This document shows positions 55,919-64,000 of a stretch of DNA of 64,000 nt, piece by piece. The notes beneath the pieces were generated by a model. That model was not told the DNA's origin, did no database searches, and saw only the letters and a list, made by a program, of their open reading frames with translations. The position numbers were made by a program, and so were the translations under genes. Source of the stretch: Actinoplanes sp. NBRC 103695 (lineage in GTDB: Bacteria; Actinomycetota; Actinomycetes; Mycobacteriales; Micromonosporaceae); assembly GCF_030269485.1 (NCBI RefSeq), contig NZ_BSTL01000020.1, positions 118,549 through 182,548 on the forward strand, read 5' to 3'. Numbering within the stretch: position 1 is the stretch's first letter; each line of letters starts with the position of its first letter.

Positions 55919-56618
55919 CACCGGACCGCATGTCGTGGTGGTCAACCCGGAAGGGATCGGGTGTGGCCGAGAACGGATGGCCGGGCGACGGCGACGACGC
56001 CACGGAGGGGGTCTGCGCGGGGGCGGAGGGCGCCGGCGTCGCGGAGAAGGGGTGTGCGGACGGCGAAGGCGTGGCACGGGCGGGCGTGGGGGCGTCGGCG
56101 GCGACCCCGAGGACGCCTCGCAGCCACGGGACGTAGGTGCGGGTGTCGGCGGCCACCTCCGCCCGTAGTTTCTCGGCGGGGGCCCAGCGCAGCGCCTCGA
56201 CCTCGTCGGGGTCGGGGTCCGTCGGGATGTCGGCGGGGACGGTGCCGAGGAGGACGTGGTCGTACTCGTACTCGACGCGGCCGCTGTCCGGATCCTCGGC
56301 GTAGTACGGGTAGACGCCGACGACCGAGAGGGTCACGCCGGTGATGCCGATCTCCTCGGACAGCCGCTTCGCAGCCGCCACGAGCAGGTCCTCGCCGGGT
56401 GCGGGGTGTCCGCAGGCTGTGTTGCCCCAGCGGAGCGGGAAGCGGGTCTTCACCGCCGCCCGCTGCTGCAGGAGCACTCGCCCGTCGGAGTCGCGCAGCA
56501 GTACCGAGAACGCCCGGTGCAGTTGCCCGGGCGCTCGGTGTGCCTCGTCCACGGTCATCGAGCCGGTCGCCGCGCCGTCGGCGTCGACCAGTTCCACCAG
56601 GTGTGCTTCCCGGCTCAC
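55911..56618 (-). CDS. idi: Isopentenyl-diphosphate delta-isomerase with Pro/Ser-rich tail
   Basis: A 235-residue type I IPP isomerase (Nudix fold), converting IPP to DMAPP for carotenoid synthesis. Seen: LLQQRAAVKTRFPLRWGNTACGHPAPGED with the catalytic Cys, RLSEEIGI, and the Glu in VEYEYDHVLLG. The last ~55 residues are P/S/T/A-rich with a HPFSATP repeat, absent from normal ~180-residue enzymes. GTG start overlaps the crtI stop (GTGA). Confidence 0.93.
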   Translation of the reverse strand: MSREAHLVELVDADGAATGSMTVDEAHRAPGQLHRAFSVLLRDSDGRVLLQQRAAVKTRFPLRWGNTACGHPAPGEDLLVAAAKRLSEEIGITGVTLSVVGVYPYYAEDPDSGRVEYEYDHVLLGTVPADIPTDPDPDEVEALRWAPAEKLRAEVAADTRTYVPWLRGVLGVAADAPTPARATPSPSAHPFSATPAPSAPAQTPSVASSPSPGHPFSATPDPFRVDHHDMRSGDG

Positions 56619-58066
56619 GCGCCGGTCACCCGCGCGGCCGCGAGCTTGCCCGAGATCAGCACCATGGGTACCCCTACTCCTGGTTGTGTTCCGGAACCGG
56701 TGAACACCACGTTCGCCAGTGTCGGATGCATGTTGCCGGGCCGGAACGGCCCGGTCTGGGTCATCGTGTGCGCCGCCGCGAACGGCGTGCCGCCCGCCAT
56801 GCCCTGCGCCGCCCAGTCTGCGGGCGTCACGATCCGCAGCGTCTGGACGCCGTCGCGGAAGCCGATGTAGCCGCGCCGTTCGAGTTCGGCCATGAGCTGG
56901 TCGGCGTACGCGGGTCCGAGTTGCTCCCAGTCGAGCGGCGCGCTCTGCAGGTTGGGCGTCGGCGCGAGCACGTAATAGGTATCAGGGGTGGGGTGGGTGA
57001 CCAGCAGGGAGGGGTCGCTCATCAGCTCGCCACGGTGGATCACCTCGTCGAAGGTGCCCTTCCACGCCGCGCCGAAGTGGATGTTGTGGTGCGCGATCTT
57101 CGAGTACTGGGCGGTGGATCCGACGTGCAGCACCACACAGGACGGCGAATATCGCAGGCGGCGACGGTACGGCGTGGGCAGGAGGTCGTGCGCCACCGGC
57201 AGGTCGGGGTTCAGGACCACCACGTCGGCGGGGATGTGCTCGCCGTCGGTGGTGACGACGCCGGTCGCGCGGCCGTTGTAGACGCCGACGGAGGCGACCG
57301 TCGTCCCGTACCGGAAATGCACTCCGTGTTTTGCGGCTGCTCCGGCGAGAGCCGTCGGGACGGCGTGCATGCCGCCCTTCGGGTAGAACACGCCCGCGAC
57401 CGAGTCGAGGTAGGCGATGACGGCGTAGATGGCGAGCGCGTCGTGCGGGGCGAGGCCGGCGTACATGGCCTGGAAGGAGAAGATCCGCCGGGTACGCGGG
57501 TCGCGGAAGAACTGGTCGATCTTCGGCTGGAGCCGCCCGAAGCCGCCCATCCCGAGCAGCTTGAGCAGGTTGAGGTTGACCAGGTCGAGCGGGGTGTCCA
57601 GGTTCTTGTCGATGAACGCGTGGCGTTCGAGCTCCCACAGCTTGCGCGCGTAGTCGACGAACCGCAGGTAGCCGTCCGCCTCGCGGGGACCGCAGACGCG
57701 GGAGACCTCGGCGGCCATCCGCGCCGTGTCGGTCCGTACGTCCAGAGTGGACCCGTCGGGGTAGTAGGCCCGGTAGGCGGGGTCGAGCGGGGTCAGCTCC
57801 AGCCAGTCCTCGAGGTTCTCGCCGACTGCCGCGAGTGGCTCGGCGATGAGCTCGGGCATGGTGAGCACGGTCGGGCCGGTGTCGAACTCGTATCCGTCGA
57901 CCGTGAGCCGCCCGGCGCGGCCGCCGGGGATCGGCTCGCGCTCGACCACCGTGACCTCGCGTCCGGCCGCGGCCAGGTGCAGCGCGCAGGAGAGGCCGGC
58001 CAGGCCGGCGCCGACCACGACGACTCGGTCGGTGGGTCCTGTCACTCTTCGCACGGCGTTCATCAT
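56615..58066 (-). CDS. crtI: Phytoene desaturase
   Basis: A 483-residue FAD-dependent CrtI that desaturates phytoene, probably to lycopene. Seen: dinucleotide motif VVVVGAGLAGLSCALHLAAAGREVTVVERE, PGGRAGRL, DTGPTVLTMPEL, and the C-terminal signature VFTGSGTQPGVGVPMVLISGKLAA. ATG 58066 (or 58063) overlaps the crtE stop, so the operon crtE-crtI-idi-merR is tightly coupled. Confidence 0.95.
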   Translation of the reverse strand: MMNAVRRVTGPTDRVVVVGAGLAGLSCALHLAAAGREVTVVEREPIPGGRAGRLTVDGYEFDTGPTVLTMPELIAEPLAAVGENLEDWLELTPLDPAYRAYYPDGSTLDVRTDTARMAAEVSRVCGPREADGYLRFVDYARKLWELERHAFIDKNLDTPLDLVNLNLLKLLGMGGFGRLQPKIDQFFRDPRTRRIFSFQAMYAGLAPHDALAIYAVIAYLDSVAGVFYPKGGMHAVPTALAGAAAKHGVHFRYGTTVASVGVYNGRATGVVTTDGEHIPADVVVLNPDLPVAHDLLPTPYRRRLRYSPSCVVLHVGSTAQYSKIAHHNIHFGAAWKGTFDEVIHRGELMSDPSLLVTHPTPDTYYVLAPTPNLQSAPLDWEQLGPAYADQLMAELERRGYIGFRDGVQTLRIVTPADWAAQGMAGGTPFAAAHTMTQTGPFRPGNMHPTLANVVFTGSGTQPGVGVPMVLISGKLAAARVTGA

Positions 58067-59160
58067 GCCGGGCGATTCGTGGCGGCGACGGCAAGGTGGC
58101 TCAGTGCGGTGCGCGCGTCCGGGTGGATCGGTGCGGCCCGGAGCGCCGCGAGCCCTTCGTCGACCCTCCGCCGGATCAGCGCCTCGACGCGCGCGGGCGC
58201 GCCGGTGTCGGCGATGACCTCGGCCATCCGGGTGATCGGAACCTCGGCGGAGATGGCGAGTTCGGCCAGTTGCGCGGGGGTGGCCAGGCGGCGGGCCAGC
58301 ATCAGCAGGGCGGTGGGCTTTCCGGTACGCAGGTCGTCCCCGGCCGGCTTGCCGGTGACCAGCGGGTCGCCGTACACGCCGAGCAGGTCGTCGCGCAGCT
58401 GGAAGGCCTCGCCGACGCGGGCGCCGTACCGGGCGTACGCGGCATCGATCTCGGACCGTGCCTCCGCCCCGCTCAGGGTGAGTCCGAACTGCAGCGGGCG
58501 TTGCACGGTGTAGCTGGCGGTCTTGTAGCGGGCCACGAGCAGGGCGCGTTCCAGCGACCACGCCTCCGGCTGGGTCTCGCCGAGCACGTCGAGGTACTGC
58601 CCGGCGACGGTCTCGACGCGCATCCGGTCGTAGCGGGCGCGCACCGCGAACAGTGTGGTGGTGGTGAGCGCGGACCGGGCCATCAGCTGGTCGGCCCAGA
58701 CCAGGCAGAGGTCGCCGAGCAGGATCGCCGAGGTGGAGCCGAACCGGTCGGCGTCGCCGCGGCGTCCGTCGCGGTCGTGCTGGCCGGCGAAGATGCGGTG
58801 TGCGGTCGGCGCGCCACGCCGGGTCGCCGACTCGTCCATCACGTCGTCGTGCACGAGCGCGAAGGTGTGCATGAGCTCGAGGGCGGCGATCGCGGGAAGG
58901 ATCGGCTCGAGCGGCTCGCCGGGGTCGGCGACGCCACGCCAGCCCCAGTAGGCGAAGGTGGGCCGCAGTCGCTTGCCGCCGCCGAGCACCAGGTCACGTG
59001 CGGTGCGGGCGAAGCCACCGAGGGCCGGGTCGACGGCATCCAGGGTCGCGATCTGGGTAGCTAAGAAGTCGGCCAGCGTGCCCTCGACGTGGGCGAGCAG
59101 ACCGGTCTCCCCGCGGCTCTGATGGGGGATCGGGTGTCCCGTGAGGGTGTCATTGGCCAC
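58063..59160 (-). CDS. crtE: Geranylgeranyl diphosphate synthase (polyprenyl synthetase)
   Basis: A 365-residue trans-polyprenyl synthase. Both Asp-rich motifs are present: HDDVMDE (first) and RDDLLGVYGD (second), plus GGGKRLRP. In this cluster it supplies GGPP to CrtB. Start GTG 59160; no ribosome site, TACGGT lies 12 nt upstream, so a leaderless or near-leaderless mRNA is likely. Confidence 0.94.
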   Translation of the reverse strand: MANDTLTGHPIPHQSRGETGLLAHVEGTLADFLATQIATLDAVDPALGGFARTARDLVLGGGKRLRPTFAYWGWRGVADPGEPLEPILPAIAALELMHTFALVHDDVMDESATRRGAPTAHRIFAGQHDRDGRRGDADRFGSTSAILLGDLCLVWADQLMARSALTTTTLFAVRARYDRMRVETVAGQYLDVLGETQPEAWSLERALLVARYKTASYTVQRPLQFGLTLSGAEARSEIDAAYARYGARVGEAFQLRDDLLGVYGDPLVTGKPAGDDLRTGKPTALLMLARRLATPAQLAELAISAEVPITRMAEVIADTGAPARVEALIRRRVDEGLAALRAAPIHPDARTALSHLAVAATNRPA

Positions 59161-59226
59161 GCGATCGACACTACCGTAGGCTCTCAGTTGCGTCGATTGC
59201 TGAGTCGATTTCGTTAGGATGGATCC
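59161..59226. promoter_or_regulatory. Divergent crtE/crtB promoter region
   Basis: Toward crtB, TAGGAT (59215-59220) is 6 nt from the ATG, so transcription should start at the A of the start codon (leaderless). Toward crtE, TACGGT (59173-59178, minus) is similar. GTCGATT occurs twice (59192 and 59204, 12-bp period) and ATCGAC near 59164 is its inverse: candidate sites for the MerR regulator. Confidence 0.5.
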
Positions 59227-60120
59227 ATGACCGAGGACCTGGCCGCCTCCTACGAACGCTGCCGTGAGCTGCATCGACGCCACGGCCGCACCTACTACCT
59301 CGCAACTCGTCTCCTACCCGCTTGGAAGCGTCGTCATGTACACGCTCTGTACGGGTTCACCCGCTACGCGGACGAGATCGTCGACCGCACCGAGGCGTTG
59401 CCACCCGCCGAGCGCGCCGCCCGCCTGACCGACTGGTCCGACCGTTTCCTGGCCGGTCTGCGCGGCGAACCGATCGCCGATCCGCTGCTGCCGGCCGTGC
59501 TGCACACCATCGCGGTCTTCGACCTGGACCTCGCCGACTTCGACGCGTTCCTGCGCAGCATGGCGATGGACCTGACAGTCACCTCCTACGCCACCTATGA
59601 CGACCTGCTGGGGTACATGGAGGGCTCGGCCGCGGTGATCGGCACGATGATGCTGCCCATCCTCGGCTCGCAGGATCCCGCCGCCGCCCGTGAGCCGGCG
59701 CGTCAGCTCGGCCTCGCCTTCCAGCTCACCAACTTCATCCGGGACGTCGCCGAGGACCTCGACCTCGGCCGCACCTACCTCCCCGACGAGCATCTGGCGC
59801 GGTTCGGAGTGACCCGCGAGGACCTCGAGCGGCGGGTGGCGACCCCCAAGATCAAGGACCTTCTGCGGTACGAGGTGAGCGTCGCGAAGGACCACTACCG
59901 GCAGGCCGCTCCCGGCATCCCGCTGCTGCACCCGGCGTCGCAGGCGTGCATGCGCACCGCTTACCGGCTCTACGGCGGCATCCTCGACGAGGTGGAGGCC
60001 GCCGACTACGACGTCTTCACCCGCCGGGCCACGGTGCCCAACCAGCGCCGCGCCACGGTCGCCATCAGCTCGATCCTCACCAGACCGGGCACTCCGATGA
60101 GGGAGGTGGCGCCCACATGA
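59227..60120 (+). CDS. crtB: Phytoene synthase
   Basis: A 297-residue squalene/phytoene synthase joining two GGPP. Seen: HALYGFTRYADEIVD (first Asp-rich motif), LGLAFQLTNFIRDVAEDLDLGRTYLPDE (second). ATG 59227 is probably the transcript's first base. The stop overlaps the photolyase ATG (ATGA). Confidence 0.96.
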   Translation: MTEDLAASYERCRELHRRHGRTYYLATRLLPAWKRRHVHALYGFTRYADEIVDRTEALPPAERAARLTDWSDRFLAGLRGEPIADPLLPAVLHTIAVFDLDLADFDAFLRSMAMDLTVTSYATYDDLLGYMEGSAAVIGTMMLPILGSQDPAAAREPARQLGLAFQLTNFIRDVAEDLDLGRTYLPDEHLARFGVTREDLERRVATPKIKDLLRYEVSVAKDHYRQAAPGIPLLHPASQACMRTAYRLYGGILDEVEAADYDVFTRRATVPNQRRATVAISSILTRPGTPMREVAPT

Positions 60121-61451
60121 AGACGGCAGTAATCCTTTTCACCCGCGACCTGCGAGTTCGTGACAACCCGGCGCTCGCCACCGCCTGCGCGAACTTCGAC
60201 CGGGTCGTCCCGCTCTTCGTGCTGGACCCGAAACTGCGGGACCTCTCGCCGAACCGCTCCCGCTTCCTGCACCAGGCGCTGGCCGACCTCCGCGAGACGC
60301 TCCGCGGCAAGGGCGGCGACCTGGTGATCCGTCGCGGCGAACCGGTGGCCGAGACGATCCGGCTGGCCCGCGAGGTCGACGCCGAGGGCATCGCGCTCAC
60401 CTCCGACGTCAGCACGTACGCCCGGCGCCGCCAGGAGCGCCTCGCCGACGCCTGCGAGGAACACCGGATCGCGCTGCGCCTGTTCCCGGGCGTGACCGTT
60501 ATCGATCCGGGTGACGTCCGGCCGGGCGGCGGCGCCGACCACTACAAGGTGTTCTCGCCCTACCACCGGGCGTGGTCCGCGGCGAAGTGGCGGGACGAGG
60601 TCGCCACCCCGCGCACGGTCACCCTGCCGGACGGCATCGAGGTCGGTTCCCTGCCCGGTGTGCCGAAGGGCGAGTGCCCCGACGCACTCCAGGGCGGCGA
60701 GACGGCCGGGCAACGTCGCGTCACCACGTGGCTCAAGCACAGCGGTCCCTACGACGATCTGCACAACGACCTGCCGGCGGACGGGACGTCGCGGCTCAGC
60801 GCGTACCTCCGCTTTGGTTGTGTCTCGCCGCTGAGCCTGGCCAACGCGGTCCGTCAGCAGGACGGCGAAGGTCCGGACGCGTTCGTACGCCAGCTCTGCT
60901 GGCGCGATTTCTACTACCAGGTCGCGTCCGCGTTCCCGAAGCTGTCGACCGAGGCCCTGCGCAAGACCGGCGACACGCGGTGGCGGGACGACTCGGACGC
61001 GCTGCGGCACTGGCAGGACGGTACGACCGGGGTGCCCGTGGTGGACGCCGGGATGCGGCAGCTGCGAGCCGAGGGCTACATGCACAACCGGGCCCGGCTG
61101 ATCACCGCGTCGTTCCTCACCAAGCACCTGGCGGTCGACTGGCGGCCCGGCGTGAAGTGGTTCTTCCGCTGGCTGAACGACGGCGACGTGCCGAACAACT
61201 CGGGCAACTGGCAGTGGGTCGCCGGGACCGGAAATGACACCAAACCCTACCGGCGGTTCAACCCGATCCGTCAGGCCGAGCGCTTCGACCCCGACGGCGT
61301 GTACGTTCGTCGCTACGTACCCGAACTCGCTTCGATCGAGGGCAAAGCGGTGCATCAGCCGTGGCGCCTGCCCACTGACCTGCGGCGCGCCCTGGACTAT
61401 CCGGAGCCGCTGGAGTCGCACGGCGACGAGGCCGTTTGGTTGCGTCCATAG
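60117..61451 (+). CDS. phr: Deoxyribodipyrimidine photolyase
   Basis: A 444-residue class I CPD photolyase: antenna domain start VILFTRDLRVRDNPAL, then FAD domain DGTSRLSAYLRFGCVSPL, WRDFYYQ, MHNRARLITASFLTKHL and WLNDGDVPNNSGNWQWVAGTGNDTKPYRRFNP. It repairs UV dimers with blue light. Coupled to crtB and next to a CarH-like regulator, it forms the repair arm of a light-response unit. Confidence 0.96.
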   Translation: MKTAVILFTRDLRVRDNPALATACANFDRVVPLFVLDPKLRDLSPNRSRFLHQALADLRETLRGKGGDLVIRRGEPVAETIRLAREVDAEGIALTSDVSTYARRRQERLADACEEHRIALRLFPGVTVIDPGDVRPGGGADHYKVFSPYHRAWSAAKWRDEVATPRTVTLPDGIEVGSLPGVPKGECPDALQGGETAGQRRVTTWLKHSGPYDDLHNDLPADGTSRLSAYLRFGCVSPLSLANAVRQQDGEGPDAFVRQLCWRDFYYQVASAFPKLSTEALRKTGDTRWRDDSDALRHWQDGTTGVPVVDAGMRQLRAEGYMHNRARLITASFLTKHLAVDWRPGVKWFFRWLNDGDVPNNSGNWQWVAGTGNDTKPYRRFNPIRQAERFDPDGVYVRRYVPELASIEGKAVHQPWRLPTDLRRALDYPEPLESHGDEAVWLRP

Positions 61452-61479
61452 GGTTCCCGTCGGCTCGACCGGCGGGAAG

Positions 61480-61527
61480 CGGGTCCTGCCGACGTTGCGT
61501 TCGTCCGTTCGGCCGGCAGGACCCGCG
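61480..61527. terminator. Bidirectional terminator after phr
   Basis: GCGGGTCCTGCCG (61480-61492) pairs perfectly with CGGCAGGACCCGC (61515-61527) around a 22-nt loop, between convergent genes. Confidence 0.7.
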
Positions 61528-61559
61528 ACTCCTTTCCCGCTCTGTCCCTCGGGAAACGT

Positions 61560-62426
61560 CTACCCGCGCAGGTTGCGCCAGGTGCCGTAACGGTGGATCG
61601 CGATGCCGCCGAAGGCCGGTTGGGTGCGGGTCGCGGCGTCCACCTTGGCCAGCTCGGCGGCCAGCACCGACGCGCCCTCCTCGTGGAAGGTGCAGTGCCC
61701 GCAGTCGGTCAGCGTCTCGGTCTCCGCGCCCAGCCGGACCCGCTTGGCCTGCACTGCGCCCCGGTTCAGCCAGTCCTGGCCGACCGCCATCATCGAGTTC
61801 GGTCCGGTGGCGGCGTCCCGGTAGCTCATCACGGTCACCGCGCTCACCCGGCGCAGCACCTCGTCGGCGAAGTTCTTGTTGCCCACCCGGTATTCGCCGT
61901 ACCAGAACGGCACGTCCGCCTCGAGCGGCAGCGAGCTCGCCGCCCGCATCTTGTCCAGCAGCGCCAGAAACGACTTCAGCGTCGCCTGCTGATCGCTGGA
62001 CCAGGCGGTGAGCAGGTACGGCTCGACGTCCAGGTGCACGCCGGCGAAGAGCCCGGTCTTCAGCGCCGTCTTCTGCCAGGCCAGCGCCGCCTTGGGGTTG
62101 GACACCCAGGACGTGTCGCCGCCCAGCGCGTACAGCTTGATCATCTTCGCGCCGGCCCGGGCACGCATGTCCTGCAGGCGAGCCAGGTCGCCGTTGGTCA
62201 GCACCGACGGCGAGACGTGCACGAAGATCTCGGACACACCCTGCTGCGCCGCCCAGGTGACCACCTCGCCGGCCGGATTGTCGCCCCACAGCCACATCGC
62301 GCGGGTCGCCGCCGGCATCGCGGTCATCCTGGCCTTGCCCGCGGTCGAAACCTCGGGCAAGGCCAGGGCGGCGGCGACGATCATGAGAATGGCGGCTATC
62401 AACCCGGACCGCCATCGCCCTCTCAT
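61560..62426 (-). CDS. Exported TIM-barrel-like protein (possible glycosyl hydrolase)
   Basis: A 288-residue protein with an N-terminal signal/anchor (SGLIAAILMIVAAALALPEVSTA). The body alternates strands and helices with acidic residues at strand ends (GVHLDVEPYLL, EADVPFWYGEY, VMSYRDAA), like TIM-barrel glycosidases. Two Cys (TDCGHCTF) may form a disulfide. No substrate can be named. GGAGGGGG precedes the ATG. Confidence 0.7.
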   Translation of the reverse strand: MRGRWRSGLIAAILMIVAAALALPEVSTAGKARMTAMPAATRAMWLWGDNPAGEVVTWAAQQGVSEIFVHVSPSVLTNGDLARLQDMRARAGAKMIKLYALGGDTSWVSNPKAALAWQKTALKTGLFAGVHLDVEPYLLTAWSSDQQATLKSFLALLDKMRAASSLPLEADVPFWYGEYRVGNKNFADEVLRRVSAVTVMSYRDAATGPNSMMAVGQDWLNRGAVQAKRVRLGAETETLTDCGHCTFHEEGASVLAAELAKVDAATRTQPAFGGIAIHRYGTWRNLRG

Positions 62427-62493
62427 AAACGCCCCCTCCGCTCGGTGATCCTTCTTCCGCGGAGGTTCAAAATCGACGCTCGGCCGGGCCGGT

Positions 62494-63513
62494 TTAGGAG
62501 TCGGCCAGTGCTTCCTCGATGCGGTCCACCGTGCTGAAGTCGCCCAGCCTGCGCGTCACGTACGCGATCGCCTGCCCGCGCCCCGGATCGGCCCAGCCCG
62601 CGTTGCCGCCCAGCCCGCCCATGCCCCAGGTGCCGTCCGCCTCGAGCTGCACACCCAGCCCCCACGTCACCGGGTCGCCGCCGATGAACTGGTCGACGCC
62701 GGTGAACTGGCCGGTCGCTATCATCGCCCCCACCGGCCGGCGCATCAGTTCGTCGTAGAACCGGGCGATCCCCAACGCGGTGGCGTGCAGGTTCACCGCC
62801 GGGACCGTCGCCGAACGCCACAGCGCGCTGTTCACCACGGCCAGGTCGCGGGCGCCGGCCGGGTTCTCGACCGCCCGGGCCTTCACCGAGCCCGGCTCCC
62901 CGGTGTTGCGCCGCGGCCAGTCCGGCGCGTCGAACTCCAGCTCGGCGCAGCGGGCCTGGCCGGCGGCGTCCAGCCCGAAGTGCAGGTCGGCGCGGAACGG
63001 CTCGGCGATCTCCTCGGCCACGAACCGGCCCGGCGACCGGCCGTCCACCCGGCGGACCAGCTCGCCGACCAGATGGCCGTAGGTGAGGGCGTGCTCGGCG
63101 GCGACCGTGCCCGGCGGCCACTCCGGGGTCGCGGCGGCCAGGTCGGCGCAGAGCACATCCCACTCGGCCCAGGACTCCGCCGGGCGCGGCACCGGGAACG
63201 TCGGCAGGCCCGCGGTGTGCGACAGCACCTGGCGTACCGAAGCATGGGTCTGGAATTGCGGCCAATACCGGGCGATCGGGTCGTCCAGGGCGATCCGCCC
63301 GCGCTCCACCAGCAACAAGGCGGCGAGCGCGATCACCGGCTTGCCCACCGAATAGACGTTGACCAGCGTCTCCGCGTCCCACGGCACGGTCCGCGCCGCG
63401 TCCCGCCAGCCCTCGTGCAGATCCAGCACGACCCGCCCGTCCTCGATCACGACCAGCGCCGACCCGCCCCGAGGATCCTCAACGAACGCCTGTCGCACCG
63501 CTTCCATCGACAT
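62494..63513 (-). CDS. Serine beta-lactamase-family hydrolase (EstB-like)
   Basis: A 339-residue class C beta-lactamase/esterase-fold protein without signal peptide. Seen: the nucleophile S-x-x-K in VYSVGKPVIAL, Tyr in ALTYGHLVGELV, and a C-terminal GMGGLGGNAGWADP in place of the usual HTGxT. Likely an esterase or peptidase. ATG 63513; divergent from the next gene (22 bp). Confidence 0.87.
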   Translation of the reverse strand: MSMEAVRQAFVEDPRGGSALVVIEDGRVVLDLHEGWRDAARTVPWDAETLVNVYSVGKPVIALAALLLVERGRIALDDPIARYWPQFQTHASVRQVLSHTAGLPTFPVPRPAESWAEWDVLCADLAAATPEWPPGTVAAEHALTYGHLVGELVRRVDGRSPGRFVAEEIAEPFRADLHFGLDAAGQARCAELEFDAPDWPRRNTGEPGSVKARAVENPAGARDLAVVNSALWRSATVPAVNLHATALGIARFYDELMRRPVGAMIATGQFTGVDQFIGGDPVTWGLGVQLEADGTWGMGGLGGNAGWADPGRGQAIAYVTRRLGDFSTVDRIEEALADS

Positions 63514-63535
63514 CCGCGTAATTTAACCTGGCCCT

Positions 63536-64000
63536 ATGGCTGCTCAAGTGCGTGAAGCGGACGTGATCGTGGTCGGGCTCGGCGTGGGTGGCGAGGAGGT
63601 CGCCGGACGGTTGGCGCAAGCCGGGCTGACCGTCGTCGGCGTCGAGAACACGCTGGTCGGCGGCGAGTGCCCGTACTGGGGCTGCATCCCCAGCAAGATG
63701 ATGATCCGGGCGGCGGACGCGCTCGCCGAGGCCCGCCGCATCCCCGGCCTGGCAGGGGCGTCGAGCGTGCAACCCGACTGGGCGCCGGTCGCCCGCCGGA
63801 TCCGCGACGAGGCCACCGACAGCTGGGACGACAAGGTCGCGGTCGACCGGTTCACCGGCAGGGGGGGTCATTTCGTACGCGGAACCGCCACGCTCACCGG
63901 GCCCGGCCGGGTCCGTGTCGATTCGCAGGAGTTCACCGCCTCCCGGGGCGTCGTCATCGCCACCGGCACGTCCGCGATCATCCCGCCGATCGACGGCCTG
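63536..64000 (+). CDS. Flavin-dependent pyridine-nucleotide disulfide reductase (3' partial)
   Basis: Runs off the right edge after 155 codons. FAD-binding VIVVGLGVGGEEVAGRLAQAG is followed by the redox pair C-P-Y-W-G-C in GGECPYWGCIPSK, and later VVIATGTSAIIPPIDGL. This marks the dihydrolipoamide dehydrogenase / mercuric reductase family. Which member cannot be told from the N-terminus alone. Confidence 0.9.
   Translation, partial: MAAQVREADVIVVGLGVGGEEVAGRLAQAGLTVVGVENTLVGGECPYWGCIPSKMMIRAADALAEARRIPGLAGASSVQPDWAPVARRIRDEATDSWDDKVAVDRFTGRGGHFVRGTATLTGPGRVRVDSQEFTASRGVVIATGTSAIIPPIDGL

Overview
This window is high-GC actinobacterial DNA. Gene content and order point to a filamentous member of the Micromonosporaceae, most likely Actinoplanes or a close relative. 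Many starts are GTG, and adjacent genes often overlap as ATGA or GTGA. The block purF-purM-(RiPP unit)-DUF3073-valine/leucine dehydrogenase-conserved protein-bldC resembles the order seen in Streptomyces. The genus is an inference; no rRNA is present to test it.

Layout. 0-2 kb: two membrane proteins with proline-rich tails. 1.9-3.3 kb: no convincing gene, with 16-bp tandem repeats. 3.3-16 kb: an ArsR regulator, a class II aldolase-type protein, a DedA membrane protein, the bacterial RNA-repair pair hen1/pnkp (pnkp carries an apparent 1-nt frameshift), fructose-bisphosphate aldolase, a LOG-type protein, DUF3151, hydrolase and membrane genes, and a divergent TetR/oxidoreductase pair. 16-38 kb: purine biosynthesis in several blocks (purD and purA divergent; purB behind an ArsR/MFS pair; purSQL; purF-purM), mixed with a DAG-kinase-like protein carrying a Cys cluster, a proline-rich ParA/MinD ATPase, a frameshifted XRE regulator, a secreted trypsin-like protease and a large surface protein. 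38.4-39.8 kb: a compact radical-SAM RiPP unit whose precursor ends in WNHFENIPTFYNWNNRPR. It looks like an AmcA/AmcB-type multiple-cyclophane system and is the strongest biosynthetic find.

40-51 kb: amino-acid dehydrogenase, bldC, an F420/PPOX-type protein, a methyltransferase coupled to RNA 2'-phosphotransferase (kptA), a secreted hydrolase whose ribosome-binding site lies inside a perfect hairpin, small proteins, a receptor-like pseudokinase with a CBM2-like ectodomain, and a MerR regulator. Two ~138-bp inverted repeat copies (47.05 and 48.81 kb) each start at or next to a stop codon and differ by a compensatory base-pair change. 51.6-54.6 kb: a small WXG100/YbaB-type (type VII secretion related) cluster bounded by tRNA-Phe and a ~41-bp direct repeat of that tRNA's 3' half, as expected of an integrated or decayed island.

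54.6-64 kb: tRNA-Glu/Asp/Phe, then a photoprotection cluster with a CarH/LitR-like MerR regulator, idi, crtI and crtE on the minus strand, and crtB plus DNA photolyase divergent from a shared 66-bp promoter region. It is followed by an exported hydrolase-like protein, a serine beta-lactamase-family protein and the start of a flavin disulfide reductase.

Working together: purine genes supply nucleotides, hen1/pnkp/kptA act on RNA ends, and the crt-phr cluster gives light protection. Across the window, conserved enzymes carry in-frame tandem-repeat tails (purL, SCP-like protein, alpha/beta hydrolase, idi), a recurring oddity of this genome segment.
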